The position numbers were made by a program, and so were the translations under genes. Positions 52,103 to 61,034 of a stretch of 64,000 nt of DNA are shown one piece after another; position 1 is the stretch's first letter, and each line of letters begins with the position of its first letter. Origin of the DNA: Paenibacillus lignilyticus (lineage in GTDB: Bacteria; Bacillota; Bacilli; Paenibacillales; Paenibacillaceae); the NCBI RefSeq assembly GCF_017942085.1, contig NZ_JAGKSP010000012.1:124001-188000 (forward strand), read 5' to 3'. The notes under the pieces are model-generated. The model made no database searches and was not told the origin of the DNA. It saw only the letters and a program-made list of their open reading frames with translations.

Positions 52103-54302
52103 AACGGTTGCCCTTAACCTTTCCGCTCAGAATACCTGTGCTGGTAAAGCTCTTCATGAGCCCGGGCAAAAACCACAGCTTCACGGAGGAGGCCAGCTCG
52201 CCCGTCAAACCCGTGGAAACACTTAATAATGAAACGCCGCCTAAATTACGCTCGATGACAGCGATCATGCGCGCTGTCTTGGCTTCGCTGCTGCCATGCA
52301 AGAGCAGGAAAACTCTTAAATAATCCAAATAACTTAATTCCGCGGGAGCATACTTGGAAAGCTCCACTTTTCCTTGCTGCGAAATCGTAATCATATCGGC
52401 AAGCGATTTCTCTAAACCGTAGAGCACCGCGGCAGAGAGGACTAATAATGGATGACCCAAACCTCTGGATGCAATCAACCCTTCCATCGTTCGAATCGCC
52501 AACCTTGCAGCGAACAGCTCACCATACGCGGCTGCCACATTCGCAGCGGGCTCATGAAAACCATACAATACATATTCGACCTCTTGATTCCGGAGAGCGA
52601 GTGCGGAAGCGAAGGCTTCTGTATTCGCCTGTCCTCCCTCGAGCGAAGAGGAGAACATGATCGGATCGAACGAATGAAACCGATGAACGATATATTCATT
52701 CACATAGAGCGGATCTCTGATCCCTTCAAGCACATCGGCCATTCCGCTGAAGATCTTTCCCATGGAAGTCATCGATACCCTTGCCTTCTCACCCGCCTCG
52801 ACGTCTGCGTCCTCGCTGCCAGCCGGTTCATCGTCTTGAAGCGAAGACACTGCAACTTTATTGAATTTCAGATTTGCTTCCATTCGCTGCTTCACTTCAC
52901 GAAATGCCTCCCGGTGGTCCTCCTGATTCGGAGTAGACATCATCGATTGCAGCTGCTGTTTCACTTGCACCCATTTGGATTCGGCTGCCGCTTCATTCGA
53001 CTTGCGTTCTTGATCGCTGGACTGCCGGCTCTCCATCTCCGTCTGCCTGCTGTGAATGACGGTACCCGGTTGAATATAGCGATCTCCATAAATGTTATAA
53101 GCACCCTCAAGCTGCTGATAGGAGTCTCGCAATAGTTCGGACTTGCCGGTTCCCCCAACTGCAGTGAGAACCGCTTGACGGAACAACACCGCCATTGCAG
53201 CTGCCTGCTCAATATCGACTGTTTGCCGGCTCAGTTCATTCTCATAATCCTCAAACCAAGCATGATCCAGTACGAGTCCTTCTGCGGCATCACGCGATTC
53301 TCGAAGAGGTGACGGCTCTCCGGCTTGGAATGGACCGGATTGCTGCCCAGTGAGTTCCCCGCGGTTCATCCGATCATAACCGTCACCTGTTCCTTCTTCT
53401 TTCATCCGCTTAACCGCATCTTCCATGGCCTTATTCAAGCCCTTTGCTTCTTGAAGCAAGATCACTGCCTTTCGCTCCGACTCTCGTTGACGAATGACCG
53501 CTTCTTCCAGCTTCAACTCGATTGAATGAGCTTCATTGCTCGAGTAGCTTCGATAGAAATTAATCGCATCTGTACGAAGAGGGGGCAATTCCCCCATGGT
53601 GCGTACCGCATCTTCTCTGATCCACTGCTCATAAGAACCATATAGACTCACGAGATCACGAGCTGTTCCGGCAATCTGCGATCCCACAGCATTCTTGACG
53701 TCGGCAGCCGCCTGTTTCTGAATGGCGATCACTTCTTGCAGTCGCATCTCCCGTTCATCGTAAAGCTGGCGAAGCCGCTCCAGCAGTTCCACTGACATCG
53801 AGGCTTCCTTCATCGCAGAGGCAATCGGTGCAAACTTCGAGGCTACTTCCAATGTAAAATCTATCGGGGCTTTATATTTCATCTCCTCCAGCACCTGCCT
53901 GCTAAAAACCTGATGAAGCCCTAATACCTCGTAGCTGTCTACATGCGAAGCTTCCGTTCTTCCATCAAGGAGTCTGAATCCCCCTTCATCCGAAGTCCAA
54001 TTATGCGAGACTGCCTGCGCGAACAATTCGCCACGATCAGAACCGCCTGCACCGAATAGACCATATTGCTCATATAAAGGCCCGTCATAAGCAGATAGAG
54101 CGGAACGGATGCCGGATTGGGCAGCGAGTCTGCTCTGTTTCTCAAATGCCGCAATTCGCGCAAAATCGATGAGCAGCGCCGTAAACAGCAGCATGGCTGC
54201 CGTCGAAACGATCAAGTAAATCGAAACGGCGCCGTCACCGCTCCTCCAGAAGAATGCCCGGTTAGGGGCATCATGCCGACTTTTATCCATCCATCGGTGC
54301 AT
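52065..54302 (-). CDS. TadG-like pilus assembly protein, large
   Basis: 745 residues from the ATG at 54302 (GGAGG at 9 bases); the open frame upstream lies in the preceding gene. An N-terminal pilin-like segment GDGAVSIYLIVSTAAMLLFT with a hydrophobic helix (about 27-48) is followed by a long, mostly helical, polar region with coiled-coil-like stretches rich in Glu, Arg and Gln (about 100-560). The C-terminal 180 residues are less polar (MFSSSLEGGQANTEAF, VLYGFHEPA). TadG-like proteins have an N-terminal anchor and a long extracellular body. The function is inferred from operon position. It overlaps both neighbours. Confidence 0.75.
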   Translation of the reverse strand: MHRWMDKSRHDAPNRAFFWRSGDGAVSIYLIVSTAAMLLFTALLIDFARIAAFEKQSRLAAQSGIRSALSAYDGPLYEQYGLFGAGGSDRGELFAQAVSHNWTSDEGGFRLLDGRTEASHVDSYEVLGLHQVFSRQVLEEMKYKAPIDFTLEVASKFAPIASAMKEASMSVELLERLRQLYDEREMRLQEVIAIQKQAAADVKNAVGSQIAGTARDLVSLYGSYEQWIREDAVRTMGELPPLRTDAINFYRSYSSNEAHSIELKLEEAVIRQRESERKAVILLQEAKGLNKAMEDAVKRMKEEGTGDGYDRMNRGELTGQQSGPFQAGEPSPLRESRDAAEGLVLDHAWFEDYENELSRQTVDIEQAAAMAVLFRQAVLTAVGGTGKSELLRDSYQQLEGAYNIYGDRYIQPGTVIHSRQTEMESRQSSDQERKSNEAAAESKWVQVKQQLQSMMSTPNQEDHREAFREVKQRMEANLKFNKVAVSSLQDDEPAGSEDADVEAGEKARVSMTSMGKIFSGMADVLEGIRDPLYVNEYIVHRFHSFDPIMFSSSLEGGQANTEAFASALALRNQEVEYVLYGFHEPAANVAAAYGELFAARLAIRTMEGLIASRGLGHPLLVLSAAVLYGLEKSLADMITISQQGKVELSKYAPAELSYLDYLRVFLLLHGSSEAKTARMIAVIERNLGGVSLLSVSTGLTGELASSVKLWFLPGLMKSFTSTGILSGKVKGNRYEATNTIGWSYG

Positions 54303-55056
54303 CTTGACCTGCCTCCAATTGCGCCTGATCCTGAAGAGATTGCCGATTATGCAGCACTTCACGGGCTTGTTCCTTCCCTTGCTCGGTCTGGCCTGCCGCT
54401 CTGCCCGCATAATACCGGACCAAATCCACGTTCCGAATGAGCTCAACAGGATCGACTATGACAGCATCCGTGACGGCCATTGGCTCCGAATGGCCAAGGA
54501 TCGCTTCCAGAGGAGGGATCGACAATGGCTGACGGAGCTTCACGTCAATTCGTTTCACCCATACACCGTCATACATCATGAACCCTTCGATCGGCTCTCG
54601 AACTTTGACTGTTCCAAGAGCCATCTTCCTAAGGGGAAGTGCTTCCTTACCAGAGCTGCCCTCGTCGTTCGTAGGTGAGGCCGAGGCGTTACCGATCGGA
54701 ATACTCAAGCCGCCTTGCTCGCCACCTTCAGATCCGAACAACGTTTGCAGTGCCCCATTGTCGGATAGACGCCAATATAATCCGTCATACTTCCCGGTCA
54801 CGCCTATTCCGCTGACAGCGTCTCTGGCGCTGTTATCCCAGCGGAAAGCGGTTCTCTCTGCCGTTTGGGATGCAACTGTATACAGGACAACCTTCTGATA
54901 GATATACATGCCAAGCATCAGAAGCGTAATAAGCGCAACGAAAATCATGGGAAATACCAAACTCGCTTCAAGTGTAAAGCTTCCATTCTCTTGGACCGCC
55001 AGTACCCGCCACCTTGCGACTCTAGTTGAAAATTTCGTTCGCTTTGTCATCCGCAT
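54283..55056 (-). CDS. TadE-like pseudopilin
   Basis: 257 residues with a TadE-like N-terminal segment: ENGSFTLEASLVFPMIFVA and a hydrophobic helix, as in class III pilin-like proteins. Beyond the helix the extracellular part is polar, with no recognised fold. Its start overlaps the end of the flp gene (35 bases) and its end overlaps the TadG-like start (20 bases), so translation is coupled. Probably a minor pilin of the Flp pilus. Confidence 0.82.
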   Translation of the reverse strand: MRMTKRTKFSTRVARWRVLAVQENGSFTLEASLVFPMIFVALITLLMLGMYIYQKVVLYTVASQTAERTAFRWDNSARDAVSGIGVTGKYDGLYWRLSDNGALQTLFGSEGGEQGGLSIPIGNASASPTNDEGSSGKEALPLRKMALGTVKVREPIEGFMMYDGVWVKRIDVKLRQPLSIPPLEAILGHSEPMAVTDAVIVDPVELIRNVDLVRYYAGRAAGQTEQGKEQAREVLHNRQSLQDQAQLEAGQDAPMDG

Positions 55057-55213
55057 CGCCCATCAATTTCTCCATCAACGCAATAATCCAATCTTTGAAA
55101 AGCAGTGCCAATATGATGACTACGGCAATGATAAGTACGATCTCAAGCGTACCTAAGCCCTCCTCATCTTCCCAAAATGCTCGTAGTGCGTTCTTCATGT
55201 TCTTCATATCCAA
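55022..55213 (-). CDS. flp: Flp1-type IVb pilin subunit
   Basis: 63-residue major pilin candidate. EDEEGLGTLEIVLIIAVVII contains the Gly/Glu cleavage region followed by a hydrophobic helix and a short polar tail, the compact Flp layout. The motif fits the Flp1 variant with G-T-L-E-I after the cleavage site. The start is MDMKNMKNALRAFWE at 55213; an inner Met is a possible alternative. It is the substrate of the prepilin peptidase in this operon. One copy only in the window. Confidence 0.88.
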   Translation of the reverse strand: MDMKNMKNALRAFWEDEEGLGTLEIVLIIAVVIILALLFKDWIIALMEKLMGDADDKANEIFN

Positions 55214-55234
55214 CCGCTCCTCTATTCGTAGTAG

Positions 55235-56098
55235 TTAACCGCGCATCATTAAGATGGCGGGCGAGGCGACAAGCACCATGAGCACCATAAAAATACCGAC
55301 AAGGGGAAATACAAGCTTCGAAGAAGCTTCTTCGCCTCTTGCACGGGCTACAGATTTACGTTTCTCCCATAAGGAATAAGAGAGCTCCTTCAAGGAAAGG
55401 ACAAGCTGATCGCCCCCGCGCCGATAATTCAGCAGCAGTGTTGTCGTAAACAACGACACCTCCTGCACGCCGCAGCGCCGGCTCAGCGTCTCCATTGCCG
55501 CTGCAAAGGATTCGCCATTACGCACGGCTTCGTTCACTTTGCTAAGCTCGATGAACAGCGGATTTCCGCTCTTCCCATCTTTTCGCTCACCGGCTCGAAC
55601 CAATGCGCGCTGCAGCGTCTCTCCCGCTCCGAGCAATAACATCAGCTTGCTGATTACCTCAGGCAGCAGCAGTAAAATATCCTGCTTGCGGCGCTCCACT
55701 TTAGCGGCGGTATCCCGCCATTTCGCAGCAGGCAGAAGGATACCAAGCAGCATGCCAATATACAGCAGCGTCTGTTCCTTGCTGAGTACACTTAGCCATG
55801 CTCCCGAACATGCTGCCGCATAGCCTGTCCCGATGGACATGGCGACGAAGCCGCTTGTTGCATCTACCGTCCAGCTGCGTCCGTTAAGAATGAACAGCCT
55901 CCCGTGCAAGCTCGCTAGAAAGGGCTGAAGTCGATTAAACAATCCGCTCTGCTCCAGCAAATATCGAAACGGAAGTGCCACGAATCGTTCTGCGGTGCCC
56001 ACCTGGCATCTCTTGTCATGCCGCCCGCCTCTCAGCAAAGCCCAACCCCATACAGCAGTAAGTAAAGACCCAACAACAATGGATAGCAGCAGCTGCAA
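55235..56098 (-). CDS. tadC: TadC-like pilus assembly protein (GspF fold)
   Basis: 287-residue inner membrane protein with the T2SSF domain near residues 140-270 (LLLPEVISKLMLLLGAGETL, NEAVRNGESFAAAMETL and GGDQLVLSLKELSYSLW). Hydrophobic segments flank it. It acts with TadB as the membrane platform for the ATPase. It lies between tadB (13 bases before) and flp. Confidence 0.9.
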   Translation of the reverse strand: MQLLLSIVVGSLLTAVWGWALLRGGRHDKRCQVGTAERFVALPFRYLLEQSGLFNRLQPFLASLHGRLFILNGRSWTVDATSGFVAMSIGTGYAAACSGAWLSVLSKEQTLLYIGMLLGILLPAAKWRDTAAKVERRKQDILLLLPEVISKLMLLLGAGETLQRALVRAGERKDGKSGNPLFIELSKVNEAVRNGESFAAAMETLSRRCGVQEVSLFTTTLLLNYRRGGDQLVLSLKELSYSLWEKRKSVARARGEEASSKLVFPLVGIFMVLMVLVASPAILMMRG

Positions 56099-56111
56099 CC
56101 CCCTTCAACAA

Positions 56112-56933
56112 TTACATGCGGATATTCATAATTCTCGCCATCAGCATAAAGCAAAGTCCGAGCAGAATGAGTGCCGCTGTCAGTATGACGTAGCCAATCC
56201 CGCTGTATAAAGAGGCCATATAGTCTGGCGCCGTTAAGCTAAGGAAAGCTAGGAAAACAAACGGGACCGCCATCATAATCCGAGATTCCAACCGCTTCTG
56301 CGCTACCATGACGGCGATTTCCTGCTGCACATCCAGCTTCTCGCCGATCATCTGCGAGGTACGTCTGATCACTTCAACCAGATCACCTCCGGATCGTTTA
56401 CAGGTTGTAAAGACGTCGGTGAACTGTGAAATATCATCGATTTGCGCACGCCTGCTGAAATCGATCAGCCCCTGTTCAAGCGATTCCCCGTAGCCCATTC
56501 TCGCCGAAAGAATCTCAAATTCGACCAGAATCTCGGTCTTCGGATTCGGGTAGAGCAGTCTGAGATCCTCGAGTGCGTTGACGAAGGCATTCTCCACGGA
56601 ACGGCCTGCGGCAAGTGAAGATGCGATCGAATAGAGCGCTTCTTTAAATTGAATGGCCAGCCGCAGTCTCCGCTGCTCCAGCAAGGAACGCCTGTGGATT
56701 CGAGGAGCGATGATACCTGCTGACGACAGGACAAACGCAGCAATAACGGAACGATAAAACAAGAATGCGGCAGCAAAAACAAGAAGTCCGCCAACAATCG
56801 CTGCCATCCGGAATTGCCGATTGGACAATCGGTACTCCCAGTAGCAAGGCAGCTCCTCTGCACCTGCACCTACTTCTGCAGCTGTACTTGTCCATCCAAG
56901 CCAAAGCTTCCAGTCAGTATGGATACTCTTCAA
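56112..56933 (-). CDS. tadB: TadB-like pilus assembly protein (GspF fold)
   Basis: 273 residues with membrane segments at about 40-75 and 215-270 and a T2SSF domain: QFKEALYSIASSLAAGRSVE, MGYGESLEQGLIDFSRR and CKRSGGDLVEVIRRTSQMI. It is the partner platform protein to TadC. The start codon overlaps the cpaF stop by four bases. Confidence 0.9.
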   Translation of the reverse strand: MKSIHTDWKLWLGWTSTAAEVGAGAEELPCYWEYRLSNRQFRMAAIVGGLLVFAAAFLFYRSVIAAFVLSSAGIIAPRIHRRSLLEQRRLRLAIQFKEALYSIASSLAAGRSVENAFVNALEDLRLLYPNPKTEILVEFEILSARMGYGESLEQGLIDFSRRAQIDDISQFTDVFTTCKRSGGDLVEVIRRTSQMIGEKLDVQQEIAVMVAQKRLESRIMMAVPFVFLAFLSLTAPDYMASLYSGIGYVILTAALILLGLCFMLMARIMNIRM

Positions 56934-58198
56934 GCCCCTTCACCTTCCGTAATCCCAGCTTCAATCTCAGCTACAGTCATACCCGCCATCTGCAGCTTCC
57001 ACGTCCCCTGCAGCTTCATATTCTCGCACCTTCGTAATGCGCCGAGCACGCGACCTTCACGCTCTCCATCCTCTTGAAACCGATAGAGGGATTGCAGCAT
57101 GACCTCGCCGTCCCGAACGCCGATGACCTCGGATATTTCAATGACTCGCCTCGAACGATCGCGTAAGCGGGATAAATGCACGATGATATCGATAGCCGAG
57201 CTAATTTGCTGCCTGATGACGGCAATGGGCAAATCAGCACCGCTCAGCACCATCGTTTCCAATCGGGCAATCATATCCCGAGCGCTGTTGCTATGTCCGG
57301 TGGACAAGCTACCATCATGACCGGTGTTCATCGCAGCCAGCATATCGATTGCTTCTCCGCCTCGCACCTCCCCTACAACGATTCGATTCGGCCTCATTCG
57401 CAGTGAAGCTCGAATCAGCTCACGCATGGAAATGGCGCCTTTGCCTTCCGTATTCGCATTACGGGTCTCCAGCGAGACCAAATTGGGAACCGTGCGAATT
57501 TGCAGCTCGGCCGCATCTTCAATGGTTACAATCCGTTCGTCCTCCGGAATGAACTGAGTAAGGGCATTAAGGAAGGTTGTTTTGCCCGAACCTGTCCCGC
57601 CGCTAATGAAGATATTGTATTTCGCCCTTACAAGCTTGCTCAGCATGGACGCAGCCTCAGAAGACAGTGCACCGCACGCGATCAGATCATCCATCAGCAG
57701 CGGCCGCTCGGGAAACTTTCGAATCGTCATGGTCGGTCCTTTCAAAGCAACCGGCGGCAGCACGATATGGATCCTTGAACCATCCTTCAGCCTGGCATCA
57801 ACGATCGGCGTGGATTCATTCACTACGCGGTTGACTCCCGCAACTACGGATTGAATCAAATCCTCCAGCCGCTCTTTGCTTTCAAAAGCCATCGGCAGCC
57901 TCGACAATTGTCCCCTACGCTCCACGAACATCTCCTTATGGGAGTTGATCATGATCTCCGTAACGGCCGGATCATCCATGAGCGGCTGTAAGAGATCCAA
58001 GCCGCGGAAAGCATGAAACAATCTCCGGACCAGTTGAATTTTCTCGCCTGCCGTAATGGGATGATCCAAACACCAGCGAAAAACTTCTCGTTCAATTCGC
58101 GAGCTGAACTCTTCGTCTGACATCGCGCTTCCCAGCTCAAGCTGATTGCGAATTCGATCCTTGAGCAGCTGGACTGTTTCTTCTTTCAGAGGCGGCAC
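56930..58198 (-). CDS. cpaF: Flp pilus assembly ATPase (CpaF/TadA)
   Basis: Hexameric secretion ATPase that powers pilus assembly, 422 residues from GTG 58198 (GGGAGG at 8 bases); GTG at 58207 is the alternative. Walker A SGGTGSGKTTFLNAL, Walker B/Asp box IVTIEDAAELQ, RMRPNRIVVGEVRGGEA and the TGHDGSLSTGHSNSAR motif are intact. The start lies inside the cpaE gene, overlapping by about 60 bases, so translation is coupled. Confidence 0.94.
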   Translation of the reverse strand: MPPLKEETVQLLKDRIRNQLELGSAMSDEEFSSRIEREVFRWCLDHPITAGEKIQLVRRLFHAFRGLDLLQPLMDDPAVTEIMINSHKEMFVERRGQLSRLPMAFESKERLEDLIQSVVAGVNRVVNESTPIVDARLKDGSRIHIVLPPVALKGPTMTIRKFPERPLLMDDLIACGALSSEAASMLSKLVRAKYNIFISGGTGSGKTTFLNALTQFIPEDERIVTIEDAAELQIRTVPNLVSLETRNANTEGKGAISMRELIRASLRMRPNRIVVGEVRGGEAIDMLAAMNTGHDGSLSTGHSNSARDMIARLETMVLSGADLPIAVIRQQISSAIDIIVHLSRLRDRSRRVIEISEVIGVRDGEVMLQSLYRFQEDGEREGRVLGALRRCENMKLQGTWKLQMAGMTVAEIEAGITEGEGA

Positions 58199-59354
58199 CG
58201 GACTCACCTCCCGGCTTAAGCTCGCCGAGTTTGCCGAGCAGTGTTTCTATGGCTCCGCGATACTGCGGGGCATCGAACCAACCGGCCACACCCTGCTGTC
58301 CGAAAGCAGCCCACTCCTTCACAAAAGGAACAGAGGCTGTAAGCGAAAGTGAAGCGATCTTACCGCTGTGCCATTCCGTTTCCGAACCGCCGAACGGTGT
58401 TAACCGAATAAATCGGAATTTCGCCTTCAACGCCTCAAAGGACGGCCCCATCTTCTGCTCGCCATATTGCATAGCTAACTCCGTCTTGCGCAAGCTGCTC
58501 GGGTCATGATTCAAGAGCCAGAGCACATGACGGCTTGCTTGAAACACACCGAAGTGCGCAGCGTCCAACCGACTGTCCAGATCAACAACAATCATGTCGT
58601 ATTCCCCGGTAGCTTTGACGGCACCGAGCAGCCTCTTCACATGCTCAGCCGAAATAGACAGTCGTTCCTCCGCATTCTCGCATGGCACGATAAAGTCTAC
58701 GCCAAGCCACGGATGCCGCTTACGCAGCGCAACAATTTGCGAAGCCGCTTTATCCGGAGCCGCTTGCAACGTGTACAGCAGATTCGAAAAATCCTCTCGC
58801 CCATCTCTGCTGTCCCAGAGCGGCGCGGCATTCCACTGCTCCAAATTCAAATAAAAGACGCGTGCTCCGCAAGCGGCCGCTTGCCTTGCAAGCTGCATTG
58901 CAAGCGTGGTCTTACCAATTCCACCGGCAGGAGAATACACCGAGATGATGCTCGCGCCTCCTGCAGACTCGCCGCCAAATTCACCATCCCCCTCGTCCGT
59001 CAACTTCATTGGGTGCTGCTCAGTTGAGGCATATATAGCCGCGAATGACTGCAGCAGCTGCGGCAATGGCTGATATTGCAGCACTTGATGCTTATGCCGC
59101 GAAAGCCCGACCTGCCCCACAAGCGCTGCAGATAACACGCTCTCAGCCAGTTCCCCCAGCTCATCCAGTAAGCTTGGCTGTGCGACGAGTAAATCAACGG
59201 CATACCCTCCGCGCATATAGCTGCGAAGCGCTGCCGGATTCGTGAAGGCCGTTAACTGCCAGCCCGATCCGAAAGAGCTTTGACGAATAAAGTCGCCAAG
59301 TCGTTCGATATAGCTCGATTCTTGTACAGCAACAATCAAGTTACGTTTACTCAT
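58137..59354 (-). CDS. Tad pilus localisation ATPase (CpaE/TadZ-like)
   Basis: 405 residues from the ATG at 59354; the ribosome site is weak, and GTG 59369 or codons further upstream are possible. Residues 1-110 resemble the atypical receiver domain of CpaE/TadZ (NLIVAVQESSYIERL). The MinD/ParA-like ATPase domain (about 145-370) has a deviant Walker A, YSPAGGIGKTTLAMQLA, and VDLDSRLD as Walker B. These proteins place the pilus machine at the pole or membrane. First gene of the Tad operon, with a hairpin-containing leader. Confidence 0.88.
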   Translation of the reverse strand: MSKRNLIVAVQESSYIERLGDFIRQSSFGSGWQLTAFTNPAALRSYMRGGYAVDLLVAQPSLLDELGELAESVLSAALVGQVGLSRHKHQVLQYQPLPQLLQSFAAIYASTEQHPMKLTDEGDGEFGGESAGGASIISVYSPAGGIGKTTLAMQLARQAAACGARVFYLNLEQWNAAPLWDSRDGREDFSNLLYTLQAAPDKAASQIVALRKRHPWLGVDFIVPCENAEERLSISAEHVKRLLGAVKATGEYDMIVVDLDSRLDAAHFGVFQASRHVLWLLNHDPSSLRKTELAMQYGEQKMGPSFEALKAKFRFIRLTPFGGSETEWHSGKIASLSLTASVPFVKEWAAFGQQGVAGWFDAPQYRGAIETLLGKLGELKPGGESGAASERRNSPAAQGSNSQSA

Positions 59355-59397
59355 ACTGATCCATTTCACACTCCTTAGGCAGCCTGAAAGATAAAAA

Positions 59398-59460
59398 GGA
59401 CGCAAAAAAGCACCCTAACAACGCAGATCATCTGCGCGTTACGGTGCTTCCGTAGCGTCC
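59398..59460 (-). promoter_or_regulatory. Terminator-like hairpin in the Tad operon leader (attenuator candidate)
   Basis: Minus strand: AAGCACC ... GGGTGCTT with an inner CGCAGA/TCTGCG helix, followed at once by TTTTTT. It lies between the operon promoter and the cpaE start, with no other gene for it to terminate. GGACGC and GCGTCC flank the hairpin and T run and can pair outside it. An operon-leader attenuator or riboswitch expression platform is a reasonable reading. No known aptamer was recognised in the short leader. Confidence 0.55.
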
Positions 59461-59476
59461 TGTTACAATTGACCAT

Positions 59477-59506
59477 AATTTACCACATTTTACGCTTTGG
59501 CGTCAA
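59477..59506 (-). promoter_or_regulatory. Sigma-A-like promoter of the Tad operon
   Basis: Minus strand TTGACG (59506-59501), an 18-bp spacer and TAAATT (59482-59477). The expected start near 59470 gives a leader of about 115 bases that contains the terminator-like hairpin. Confidence 0.6.
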
Positions 59507-59563
59507 CCCAAATTCAGAGTAAATGAAGATATCGAATTCCGATTGAATTTCTGTATTTTGTAG

Positions 59564-59625
59564 TTGCTTATTTTTTGTAAGTGACTTATACTTATGTAAG
59601 TTAGATTTGTAAAGTAAGTTACTTA
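59564..59625 (+). promoter_or_regulatory. Nitroreductase promoter with three TAAGT/ACTTA palindromes
   Basis: TTGCTT (59564), a 17-bp spacer and TATACT (59587). Over and beyond the -10 lie TAAGTGACTTA (59578-59588), ACTTATGTAAGT (59590-59601) and TAAGTTACTTA (59615-59625). The sites are well placed for repression. DUF24/MarR-type (HxlR) redox repressors control nitroreductases in Bacillus and use TAAGTA-rich dyads, so such a protein is suspected (inference). Confidence 0.65.
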
Positions 59626-59664
59626 TTTTTACATTCATTCCAGTTGGAGAGGGAGATACCTAAA

Positions 59665-60303
59665 ATGAACCAAAACAATACTGTAGCAGCACCATCCGCC
59701 GAGCAAGTAATGCGCGAGCGTCATTCCGTACGTCAATACAAAAGAGATGTAGTCATTCCGGAAGCAACACTGAACGAAATCCTCGAGCTGGCAGCAACTG
59801 CGCCATCTTCTTGGAACCTGCAGCAATGGCGTTTCCTCGTCATCCAGAACCAAGCACAGAAAGATCTTGTTCGTCCGATCGCTTACGGTCAACAACAAGT
59901 ATCCGACGCTTCCGCTGTTATCGTTATTCTTGGCGACTTGCAAGCGCAAATTACCGGCCGCGAAATCTTTGACGGCATGCTTGCAGCAGGCCATGTTTCG
60001 CAAGAAATCCGTGATAATATGGTTAGTCAAATCGAAGGCGCTTATTCGTTCGAGCAAGTCGCTCGCGACGAGGCTAACAAGAATGCAGGTCTTGGCGCTA
60101 TGCAATTGATGCTGGCAGCTAAATCGAAAGGCTACGACACAGTAGCTATGGGCGGTTTTGACAAAGCGAAGCTTGTTGAAGCTTTGAACATCCCTGCACG
60201 TTACATCCCGGTTATGATGATTGCGATTGGTGAAGCAGCTGCACCGGGTCGTCCGACTCCTCGTTTGCCGCTTAGCAAACTGGTTATCAACGAATCGTTC
60301 TAA
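59665..60303 (+). CDS. Nitroreductase family protein
   Basis: FMN-dependent NAD(P)H oxidoreductase of 212 residues from ATG 59665 (GGGAG upstream), acting on quinones or nitro compounds. Family pattern: RHSVRQYKRDVVIPEATLNE, AATAPSSWNLQQWRFLVI (FMN contacts), QLMLAAKSKGYDTVAMGGFD and PVMMIAIGEAAAPGRPTPRL. Typical length. Single gene with a heavily palindromic promoter, suggesting induction by electrophiles or quinones. Confidence 0.92.
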   Translation: MNQNNTVAAPSAEQVMRERHSVRQYKRDVVIPEATLNEILELAATAPSSWNLQQWRFLVIQNQAQKDLVRPIAYGQQQVSDASAVIVILGDLQAQITGREIFDGMLAAGHVSQEIRDNMVSQIEGAYSFEQVARDEANKNAGLGAMQLMLAAKSKGYDTVAMGGFDKAKLVEALNIPARYIPVMMIAIGEAAAPGRPTPRLPLSKLVINESF

Positions 60304-60328
60304 ATCTCCCAACCTCACACAACATAAC

Positions 60329-60372
60329 GAAAGCCCTCCGTTCGCTCTATGCGAGAAACGCGAGGGCTTTTT
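60329..60372. terminator. Terminator after nitroreductase
   Basis: AAAGCCCTC / GAGGGCTTT outer stem, inner TTCGC/GCGAGAA pairing, then TTTTTG. It lies between the convergent nitroreductase and ndk genes. Confidence 0.88.
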
Positions 60373-60398
60373 GCATGCGCAAGACACTCCACTTACTG

Positions 60399-60878
60399 TT
60401 AATGAATCGAATGCTCATCCCGTGCCACTGCCGTTCCGCCAAATAATTGAGCCGATGGCTGCGCAACATGATCGCGGTCAAAGAACAGCCCAATTTCTCG
60501 CGCAGCGCTAGCATCCGAGTCGGATCCGTGTACAATATTGCCCGAGATATCCATCCCGAAGTCGCCTCGAATCGTCCCCGGCCCGGCTTCCACCGGATTC
60601 GTCTTGCCAATGATTGCACGCGCATTCTCAACCGCATGAGGTCCTTGCCAGATCATCGCGCACACCGGCCCGGACGTCAAATAATCGACCAATTCGCCGA
60701 AGAACGGCTTTGACTTCAGCTCCCCATAATGCGTCTCGGCAAGGTTTCGGTCAATGGTGCGAAGCGATATCGCGGCAAGCTCAAAGCCCTTCTGCTCGAA
60801 GCGCGTAATAATAGGGCCGATCAGCCCTCGTTTCACCCCATCCGGCTTAACCATTACAAACGTCTGCTCTACTTGCAT
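60399..60878 (-). CDS. ndk: Nucleoside-diphosphate kinase
   Basis: Balances NTP pools by a phospho-His mechanism. 159 residues, about ten more than usual. Motifs: TFVMVKPDGVKRGLIG, the active-site NIVHGSDSDASAAREIGLFF with the catalytic His and the late ARDEHSIH tail, which is the extra part. The ATG follows GGAAGGAG. It lies downstream of pepF in the same direction but behind a terminator. Confidence 0.95.
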   Translation of the reverse strand: MQVEQTFVMVKPDGVKRGLIGPIITRFEQKGFELAAISLRTIDRNLAETHYGELKSKPFFGELVDYLTSGPVCAMIWQGPHAVENARAIIGKTNPVEAGPGTIRGDFGMDISGNIVHGSDSDASAAREIGLFFDRDHVAQPSAQLFGGTAVARDEHSIH

Positions 60879-60931
60879 ACTCTCAATCTCCTTCCATAAG
60901 CGGACCGATCCACATCCTGATCCGGTGACAG

Positions 60932-60966
60932 AAAAACGGCGCCGTCACCTTTAAGGCCGCACCGTT
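60932..60966 (-). terminator. Terminator after pepF
   Basis: AACGGTGC / GCGCCGTT imperfect stem followed on the minus strand by TTTTTCTG. It lies in the gap between pepF and ndk. Confidence 0.6.
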
Positions 60967-61034
60967 CTCTATTCATCAGTATTCCACATTATGTCAGGTT
61001 TTATGCCAATATTTCACAAAAGGACAATGGAAGA

